Source: Petrosia ficiformis
Taxonomy: Eukaryota; Porifera; Demospongiae; Haplosclerida; Petrosiidae
DNA: 64,000 bases
Reading direction: 5' to 3'
Assembly: GCA_947044365.1 (NCBI GenBank)
Contig: OX345643.1
Coordinates: forward strand, 1,452,501-1,516,500
In this document: positions 56,061-64,000 of the stretch, piece by piece
How the letters are laid out: every line of letters begins with the position of its first letter
Numbering within the stretch: the stretch's first letter is position 1
The notes under the pieces: model-generated
Told to the model about the DNA's origin: nothing
Database searches by the model: none
Seen by the model: only the letters and a program-made list of their open reading frames with translations
Program-made: the position numbers and the translations under genes

Positions 56061-59000
56061 ATGGCAACTTCAGAAACTGCCGATTCTTCTCAAAATACAG
56101 AAAAGAAATCTGAACCATTTAGAAATATTTGCTGTCACTATAGCCGAGGCTGTTCTCTTGTGGTATGTATCATTTCACATATAATATATATATATATATA
56201 TATATAATATATGTGTATGTATATAATTATAGTATGATGGTGACCTCATCCCTTTGATGTGGTGAGTTCTATATAGACCTTCCATGTGCACACTATGCAG
56301 GAGATGTCACCATCATACAATATAGTATGCTAATAGGTCCTATATACTGTATATAGGCCCTGTTAGCATACTATATATATTACATATATACTTGATAATG
56401 TATATATTATTTTTCTTATCTCCTATTCTTCTCAATAGTCTCCTTGCTGCAATAAAGTGTACCCCTGTAGATTATGTCATGATGAAAAAGAATTACATGA
56501 AATTGATCGTTTTGCTGTAAAGGAAGTTGTGTGTAGAAAATGTAACAATCGTCAAGTGGTAAGCTTTTGAAATATGTAATAAAGTCTCCAAATGCTGTTG
56601 AAATTTGTATTTGTAACACATTGGTTACCATGGTTACTATAATATATGTGATATAATTATATTGTAATAGCCCTTGTAAGGCTGGGCAATTAATTAATTA
56701 ACTATCGTATTATAATTAGTTGTATTTATTTTATTTTTAAGAGCCCTTTGTGGCTTGGTAGAGACATCAGTATTATATTGAATTATTCACTAGCCAGTTT
56801 GAAATATTTCCTTAATTGAAAAGAAAAAGGGAGAGCCAACATTTCGACTAGTGTTGTTTTAGTTTGGCAATAATGACTACTTTAAGTTATAGTTATAGTA
56901 TGATTAGTTTATCAAACTTTCAGTATCACCACCTGTTAGGAGGAGAAACAGTATTAGCCATTTCATTTTGTGTTCTGTCTGTACTGATTTTAAATCATCT
57001 AATACTGTAGCATGTGACAAATGGTCACAAATCCGTTCTTTTTTATTTCAAAGGTTGCTGAAACATGTAAAGAATGTTCATTACAGTTCGCTCGTTATTT
57101 CTGTTCCTTCTGTAACTTATATGACGATGCTGAAAAGGGGCAATACCACTGTTCTAAATGTGGTATTTGTAGGTGTGTGTGTGTGTGTGTGGTCTAATAT
57201 ATCCTCATTCCCATACTTTCAGAAATCTATTCTCCCTACATATAGAATCGGAGGACGTGACAACTTCTTTCATTGTGACACTTGTGGTCTGTGTTTACAG
57301 ACATCAATAAAAGATTCTCACAAGTGTGTTCAGCAGGCATCTCGATCTAACTGTCCAGTATGTATGGAGGTCAGTGGTACATGTATGTGTATGGGTTGTA
57401 TAGGTATAGGTTCAATCCTAGTTGTACGTCTCCAGTATGTATGAAGGTTAGTGGTATGTGTATAGGTTGTATAGGGATAGGTTCAACCCTAGTTGTATGT
57501 GTCCAGTATGTATAGAGGTTAGTGGTATGTGTATAGGTTGTATAGGTATAGGTTCAACCCTAGTTGTACATGTATGTGTCCAGTATGTACATGTATAGAG
57601 GTTAGTGGTATGTGTATAGGTTGTATAGGTATAGGTTCAACCCTAGTTGTACATGTACATGTATGTGTCCAGTATGTATAGAGGTTAGTGGTATGTGTAT
57701 AGGTTGTATAGGTATAGGTTCAACCCTAGTTGTATGTGTCCAGTATGTATAGAGGTTAGTGGTATGTGTATAGGTTGTATAGGTATAGGTTCAACCCTAG
57801 TTGTACATGTATGTGTCCAGTATGTATAGAGGTTAGTGGTATGTGTATAGGTTGTATAGGTATAGGTTCAACCCTAGTTGTACATGTATGTGTCCAGTAT
57901 GTATAGAGGTTAGTGGTATGTGTATAGGTTGTATATTAGGCTCATTCTTGTACTGTACATGGTTCAAAGTTGTAGAATGGCATGGAACATGGACATACTT
58001 TAGTGTAGCACATATACATATAATTCAGTTTGAAGCATGGGCCAAATTGGCTCAGCAATGGTTAGTGTGTGTTCCATTGGGAATGCCAATTAACAGAGAG
58101 TAAATGCTGTTAGTGACAATATAATCATAATTAACTGTGCCATCTGGCCTAAAGAGAGAACTGTGCAGTGTCAAATAAGAAGCTCTTTGAGCCAATGGTG
58201 CACCACATAAGCTCGTCAAAAACATGATATATTTACATAATTGTACTGTAACTGACAACCTGTTTGCAAGTAATCGGTATTACGCATGGGAGAACACAAC
58301 TTTGTTTTAAGGAGATTTGTATGTATGATAAGTGGAATTGTGTGGAAACAGCCAGTCATGTAGGACATTATCCGATAATTCTAACCGATGTCCAGTAAAT
58401 TGATACAAATTATATGTGGAGCAGGACAAGAGGTTGAAATCTTTAGCAATGAAAATACAATGAGTCAAGGGAAGGTGCTGCATGGCTGCCTGTTTCTACA
58501 CCACTGAGAGAATATAACTACAATATATGATCTAATGCATTTTGTTCTGTAGGATATCCACACATCAAGAAATGCGGCCCATGTTCCTGAATGTGGTCAC
58601 TTACTACACACGTGAGATATTAGGCATATAAATATGAGTGATTTTAGTGTCCAGAGATTAACACAGAGAAGGGAAAGTCCTTGGACTTCATGACAAATGT
58701 GGACATTATAAGAGGGCATAGCTCGAGGAATACACATAGTTGTAATCCTGCTAAATCAGTATAATTTAACTTTTTTAAATCGTATGCATGCATATAGTTA
58801 CTTAAAACATATTCATATTTGAATAATTTCACTCCATAAAAAAACACACATCAGCATTATGCCATTTGGATCAGTGTGTACATTAAGTTAAGAAGAGTGT
58901 TAGTAACATACATGTATAGAAGGATACAGCACACCGTTATAGAAACCTAGTGAGAACTATGTATAATGAAGGGTGCAACATTAATTATCAGTGAACTACT

Positions 59001-61943
59001 AGAAGGGTACAACACACTGTTATAGAAACCTAGAGAGAACTATGTATAATGAAGGGTGCAACATTAATTATCATTGAACTAAGAAGGGTACAACACACTG
59101 TTATAGAAACCTAGAGAGAACTATGTATAATGAAGGGTGCAACATTAATTATCAGTGAACTAAGAAGGGTACTAGAAGGGTACAACACACTGTTATAGAA
59201 ACCTAGAGAGAACTATGTATAATGAAGGGTGCAACATTAATTATCAGTGAACTAAGAAGGGTACTAGAAGGGTACAACACACTGTTATAGAAACCTAGAG
59301 AGAACTATGTATAATGAAGGGTGCAACATTAATTATCATTGAACTAAGAAGGGTACAACACACTGTTATAGAAACCTAGTGAGAACTCTGTATAATGAAG
59401 GGTGCAACATTAATTATCATTGAACTAAGAAGGGTACAACACACTGTTATAGAAACCTAGTGAGAACTCTGTATAATGAAGGGTGCAACATTAATTATCA
59501 TTGAACTAAGAAGGGTGCTATTTTGTTACTATTACATTCAAGAAACCTCCACTATGAAGTAGTATGGAACTGGGTTTAAGTAAAAGTACTGTTAATCCCA
59601 GCTGGTATATATATCAGTTATATAGCCACGTTAGATGCTCATTAATAATTAAATGAAATACTTTATTATTTGTAGGAGCTGTTACAAAGAAATGTTGGAA
59701 AATGGGTATGTTGAAATTAAATATACGTTTTAAAAAAAAATATTTTGTCTCTATCCATCAATTTATTGAGGTATCTATATACTGATCTGTTTATCTATAT
59801 ACTGATCTGTCTATTTATGTCTGTTTGTCTTTCTGTCTGTTCTTATCCAGTTTATACCAGTGTCCTCAGTGTCAAACCAGTTTAGTGGATATGTCAAGGC
59901 ATTGGCAGAACCTAGATAACGAGAGACAACGATGGTTGTTACCAATGGAAATGAGAGACTTTAAAGTCAAGGCAAGTGATGTAAAGACTAATAATTCCAG
60001 TTATGAGAACTCGTTATGTTTGTTTCATTACAGATTCAATGTAGAGACTGCAGAAAGGTGAGTTGGGAATTTAGTAGTGTTGTTTTAGTTAACTATAACC
60101 TCTTTTAGTAAGGCATTATGACTTTAAAACTATAACTAAATTACAGGTCTACTGCAATAACTATATATATATTGTATTGTGTAATACTGGTTATGTATTG
60201 TTTAATACTGGTTAGGTATTGTGTAATACTGGTTATGTATTGTGTAATACTGGTTAGGTATTGTGTGATACTGGTTATGTATTGTGTAATACTGGTTAGG
60301 TATTGTTTAATACTGGTTATGTATGTATTGTGTAATACTGGTTATGTATTGTGTAATACTGGTTAGGTATTGTGTGATACTGGTTATGTATTGTGTAATA
60401 CTGGTTATGTATTGTGTAATACTGGTTAGGTATTGTGTAATACTGGTTATGTATGTATTGTGTAATACTGGTTATGTATTGTGTAATACTGGTGTAATAC
60501 TGGTTATGTATTGTGTAATACTGGTTAGGTATTGTGTGATACTGGTTATGTATTGTGTAATACTGGTTATGTATTGTGTAATACTGGTTAGGTATTGTGT
60601 GATACTGGTTATGTATTGTGTAATACTGGTTATGTATTGTGTAATACTGGTTAGGTATTGTGTGATACTGGTTAGGTATTGTGTGATACTGGTTATGTAT
60701 TGTTTAATACTGGTTATGTATGTATTGTGTAATACTGGTTATGTATTGTGTAATACTGGTTATGTATTGTGTAATAATACTATTGTGTAATGCTGCCAAA
60801 AAATTTAAATGTTAATGTAAATCAAAGTTATGCACACAAGCTTGTTATAATTTACTTTTAGGTATAAATATTAGAAACAGGTTTACTAAACTGCCCACTC
60901 TAGTGTATCAATACACCCACAAGCCAATATTATATCATGATATTGAATGAAAATATATTGATATCATTAGTTCTGATCATGTCCACATTTGCCACCAATT
61001 GACAATGTCCCACGAGATGTACTGTCACATACACCATGTACATGTAATCAATACAATATATCTGTTAATGGTTGCACTATGGTACAGGATGAATGAGATA
61101 TGGACATTTGATGGTAAACCTGGACATCATTCCATCGGTTGCCCCTTGTGACAATTCTATGTATTCATTGTTTAGGAATGTGAAGCATCATTTCATTTCA
61201 TTGGACTGAAATGTTCAGAATGTGGCTCTTATAACACAGTACGGATTGGGAATGAGACTTTGCCACTAGAAGATGTTGATCCGTTAAATCCTGAAACCCA
61301 TGATTTAGAAATAGAAAATCTTGAGAATGGTTTGCCGTATGATATGGATTTGCTACATCTACCGTTACCTCTTCATGAAGTCCCAAGTACTGATTCTGAG
61401 GAATATGAGAGTATCTCGTCTCCAGATTTATCAAACGAAGATACTAACCAGGATGAGTTTTCTAATCAGCTACTTGGAGGTATACCACTGCTTCCTCCGT
61501 GGTTTCCTCAACATTCTGAAAGTGGCGTGGAAGATTTGGTAAATCAGCTCCCTGTGTATATAAATCTCAATGAAGAAAGTTTTGATGAAGAGGACGAAGA
61601 GGAAGAGAGGGAGGAAGATTTGCTCGGATTACCATTTTCATTGTTTGCAAATCCTTCGATGTTTGCTAATTCACTCATGCCAACACATTCTGATCCAGAT
61701 TCTGATTCTGGATTGCCTTATATTTGGGAAGTCGAAGAGCCAATAGAGGATGAGGAAGGACTACTTATGAATGGGGGTACGCATCATGGAGAAACAGACA
61801 CTAATGTTGGTTCTGATGGATGGGAAACTGACAGTGAGGAAGAAGTGATTGGTGGAGACGAAGAGAACTTAGGAAAGGAGGTGTGTCACTTATCAGATCA
61901 AGAGGAATCGCATCCACTTGGAGACATTGCTCCAGCACACTGA
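56061..61943 (+). CDS. RCHY1: RCHY1/Pirh2-type CHY-zinc-finger RING E3 ubiquitin ligase with acidic tail, 488 aa
   Basis: Nine coding exons: 56061-56162, 56439-56558, 57054-57172, 57246-57369, 58553-58611, 59676-59705, 59851-59971, 60034-60057, 61176-61943; 1467 nt, stop TGA. CHY zinc finger: CCHYSRGCSL, CCNKVYPCRLCHDE, CKECSLQFARYFCSFCNLYD. CTCHY finger: [44 protein letters not shown], then GHLLHTSC and CPQC (C3H2C3). C-terminal zinc ribbon: CRDCRKECEASFHFIGLKC with CGSYNT. The human protein ends just after this point (261 aa); here about 225 Glu/Asp-rich residues follow in the same exon. Human RCHY1 ubiquitinates p53 and other proteins with UbcH5-type E2s. The exon at 59851 ends at AAG|GCAAGT (a GC-AG intron) or, less well fitting, at GAT|GTAAAG 12 bases later. 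Confidence 0.96.
56170..56400. mobile_element. Family-D hairpin and nested inverted repeat in RCHY1 intron 1
   Basis: 56319-56378 is an almost pure hairpin of the 28-base end seen at 28489 (AGTATGCTAATAGGTCC and GGCCCTGTTAGCATACT). Before it, ATGATGGTGA (56233) and TCACCATCAT (56306) bound an ~85-base segment whose CCATGTGCACACTATGCAGG recurs inverted at 28676-28700. It lies on the opposite strand to the first copy. Confidence 0.65.
57350..57945 (+). repeat. ~70-bp minisatellite made of the RCHY1 exon-4 donor junction
   Basis: The exon ends CCAGTATGTATGGAG|GTCAGTGG, and the intron repeats CCAGTATGTATAGAG|GTTAGTGG about seven more times (near 57432, 57502, 57580, 57669, 57731, 57809 and 57892), with GGTTGTATAGGTATAGGTTC in each unit. 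Unit length varies from 62 to 89 bases by gain or loss of TACATGTA. Confidence 0.9.
58027..58223. mobile_element. MITE-like element, family B, copy 5
   Basis: AGTTTGAAGCATGGGCCAAA ... GCTCGTCAAAAAC with the AGAGAGAACTGTGCAGTG block; same strand as copy 1. In RCHY1 intron 4. The left GTTTTTGATA end is missing. The dispersed repeat at 58330-58500 follows. Confidence 0.7.
58915..59520. repeat. ~83-bp minisatellite in RCHY1
   Basis: Seven to eight copies marked by ACACACTGTTATAGAAACCT and GAAGGGTGCAACATTAATTA, with an optional GGTACTAGAAG insertion. In the intron between exons 58553-58611 and 59676-59705. Confidence 0.95.
60165..60785. repeat. 21-bp minisatellite TAATACTGGTTATGTATTGTG
   Basis: About 29 copies, in the RCHY1 intron before the last exon. 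Because 21 is a multiple of three it yields a 155-codon repetitive ORF that is not a gene. Confidence 0.97.
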
Positions 61944-62480
61944 TTAGAAACAACTAGTATATTATTAGTATATTATTAGTATATTATCAGTATACATGAA
62001 ATCTAATGTTTTCTGTCTATAACTGCATCTGAGACTGCTTGTCTATAAATTTAATTCTATTTTATTTATAATTATGTCCTCTTGTAGTGTCCAGTATATT
62101 ATTAGTATATTATTAGTATATTATTGGTGTACATGGAATCTGTCTACAAGTTCCTATAACTTCTGAGCCTGCCTGCTGTAAATAGATTTATTATCGTGTT
62201 AGTAAGGCTCATAATAATTATTGTGTGAAGTGTTACCAGTATAATTATCATTAGTATAGTATATATGAAATCTAAGTTTTTTTGTCTGCAACATTTGAGA
62301 CTGCCTGTCTAAATCGATTCACATTCAGTTATTATTAACATGTCTTGTAAGTAATTCTAATTGTTTCTTCATATATACAAGAAATCATGAAACAAGTATA
62401 AAAGAGTATTAGGAGTATATGTTGTTGGGATTATATTAGGATAATGTATATATATATATATATATATAATTATATTATAT
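61944..62480. repeat. RCHY1 / SPHK intergenic AT-rich tract
   Basis: Short TATTATTAGTA repeats (61955-61985 and 62095-62125), duplicated GAAATCTAA...GTCTGTAA segments and a (TA)n tract at 62445-62470. It holds the 3' ends of two convergent genes; no further gene is seen. Confidence 0.7.
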
Positions 62481-62610
62481 ATACAATATTTACAAGAAGT
62501 ATTATATTATACATATATATACAGTATATATGTCATTTGTAAAAAAAACAAGACAAGTACAGAAGTACCTTTGTAAGTTAAATTTGCATGCAATACAACT
62601 GAATTCACTG

Positions 62611-63860
62611 TTACTGTCTCTTGCGAGAAAATGCAGACACCAAATTCGGATGTACCTGAGCCTGACAAGGGCCATACTCCAGTACTTCTCCATCAACTGT
62701 TAACATACCAGGGTAAGTGAGAGGCTCAAGACGAAAGGCACGAGTACACAGTGTATGCACTCCTTCTTTGTGAATCCAATTTCCTGTTTCTGTGTCCATT
62801 AACATTGACAAAAGATTGGTTCTTCCGACATCATCTTTGATGTATAAAATATGAAATTTTGGTGATCCTGTTACACATCTAATGTCAGCTGCAAATCCAT
62901 GAGCAAGCAATGGTACGGTATTACACATGATTAATACGAAATCGCCTTCGATTGTTTTCCAGTTTTCTGGGACTGGATCGGTAAGGGCAGGGAGAAGATC
63001 AGCTACTGGGCCTTTAGGGTGGAGAGATTCTGTTGCACCTACTGAAGTGTGTGGTTGATTCACAGAGATTGACTCATTCCCTGTATCAGAAGTCACATTT
63101 TCGGATCCAGACTTACTATCTGTCTGTCTCTCTTCTGTTTCTTCATCAACGAAAGGCAGATAGTGCAATTTACCCTTGTATAACTTTCTTTGCACAATAC
63201 ACTTCAACGCTCCAACCACAAACCGAGAATCTCCTATGAACCGTAACTTCTCTGATTCGATATCAACATCTGCTGTAAATCCCCAGCTAAATAGTATGCT
63301 CATATATACTGTGTCTGATATTGTGTGTACAGTACATGTGCTTAGTGGTTGAATTCCACCACGAATTATGTGGAAAGCTGCATTCCTAGCACTGTACTCT
63401 TCACTGTAGAAAGTAAGATAGATACAGTGTACATGTATGTCAATAAAATGTCACCATACAGTAACAGTAATTATATTAGTTCCACTTTCAGTATAGTATA
63501 GTCACTCTACTGTGCTGTTGAATTTACATGTACAGCAATTACTGTTAAAACTACTGTTGAACTACTGTAGCGAAACTACTGAGTGATTACAATACTGTAT
63601 GCTGACTTTTATTGACAAATACTGTACATAGAATTACAATGTTTGTGTGCAATCTAATAATATACCTTGAGTCTACTAAAATTCACAATGCCTTACTAAA
63701 AGGGTTTTAGTTATATTGTTTGGATGATTTTCATTTTATTTTACCTTCTCTCATAAAGAAGAGAAGCACAGAGAGAATTACCAGTCCCAGTGGGTAACAT
63801 TCCAACAGGAGTCTTGATTGCTGTCTCCCAGTCAGATCTACTCATCAATCCATTTATTAC
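62611..63860 (-). CDS. SPHK: Sphingosine kinase, C-terminal exons, gene runs off the right edge
   Basis: Two exons on the minus strand, 63860-63745 and 63403-62611, joined in phase with stop TAA. The first reads VINGLMSRSDWETAIKTPVG then LPTGTGNSLCASL, the conserved catalytic-lobe segment after the GDGL loop of sphingosine kinases. The second has SWGFTADVDIESEKLRFIGD, GKLHYLPF, a Ser/Glu-rich loop typical of SPHK, then AFRLEPL, MLTVDGEVL and QAQVHPNLVSAFSRKRQ, matching the SPHK1/2 C-terminus. The enzyme phosphorylates sphingosine to sphingosine-1-phosphate with ATP. SPHK1 and SPHK2 cannot be told apart from this half. The ATP-binding exons lie to the right of the window. Confidence 0.92.
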
Positions 63861-63862
63861 CT

Positions 63863-63863
<1 letters not shown>

Positions 63864-63949
<86 letters not shown>

Positions 63950-63950
63950 G
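63864..63950. repeat. (GA)n microsatellite directly upstream of a splice acceptor
   Basis: Uninterrupted GA for about 65 bases with a few GAAA. In the minus sense it is (CT)n ending in CTCTCTCAG, so it forms the entire polypyrimidine tract of the acceptor of SPHK exon 63860-63745. Confidence 0.95.
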
Positions 63951-64000
63951 TAGTTATACATGTCTTTGAACTTTTACCCTAGAGACCTTTGAGACTATCA

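Overview
The window is nuclear DNA of an animal. It is AT-rich, with intron-dense genes, very short introns (52 and 61 bp among them) lying beside introns inflated by tandem repeats, and genes with clear human counterparts (PDXDC1, SLC39A11, KHK, ALG6, RPF1, RCHY1, sphingosine kinase). Compact head-to-head genes, a giant ankyrin-HECT protein and an A-PCP adenylation gene suggest an early-branching animal. A demosponge is my best guess, but that is inference. I rebuilt exons by hand from GT/GC...AG junctions, reading phase and remembered family sequence. For the six genes complete in the window whose coding exons I joined, the summed lengths divide by three and end in a stop.

Layout: (1) 260-12369, minus: PDXDC1, 18 coding exons, running off the left edge, introns full of minisatellites. 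(2) 13414-28025, plus: 3237-aa ankyrin / filamin-like / HECT ubiquitin ligase with one 6.56-kb exon. (3) 28229-33613, plus: SLC39A11 (ZIP11) zinc transporter. (4) 34782-37660, plus: adenylation-carrier (A-PCP) ORF overlapped by a second ORF that reads as a degenerate adenylation domain. (5) 38700-42167, minus: ketohexokinase. (6) 42231-49652, plus: ALG6 glucosyltransferase. (7) 49735-55995, minus: RPF1 ribosome-assembly factor. (8) 56061-61943, plus: RCHY1/Pirh2 RING ligase with a long acidic tail. (9) 62611-63860, minus: sphingosine kinase, running off the right edge.

The genes do not form one pathway; they are mostly housekeeping genes (ER N-glycosylation, ribosome assembly, fructose and zinc metabolism, lipid signalling, ubiquitination). 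Three pairs are divergent with short shared promoters (PDXDC1/HECT with an NRF1 palindrome and E-box; KHK/ALG6 with 63 bp between start codons; RPF1/RCHY1 with 65 bp and an E-box). Three pairs are convergent.

More than half of the non-coding DNA is tandem repeat or small inverted-repeat elements. The most unusual pattern is that several intronic minisatellites are tandem copies of an exon-intron junction: the end of the exon plus its GT donor is repeated down the intron (best in RPF1, RCHY1 and PDXDC1). At least five families of short elements with terminal or internal inverted repeats are also present, three of them in three or more copies.
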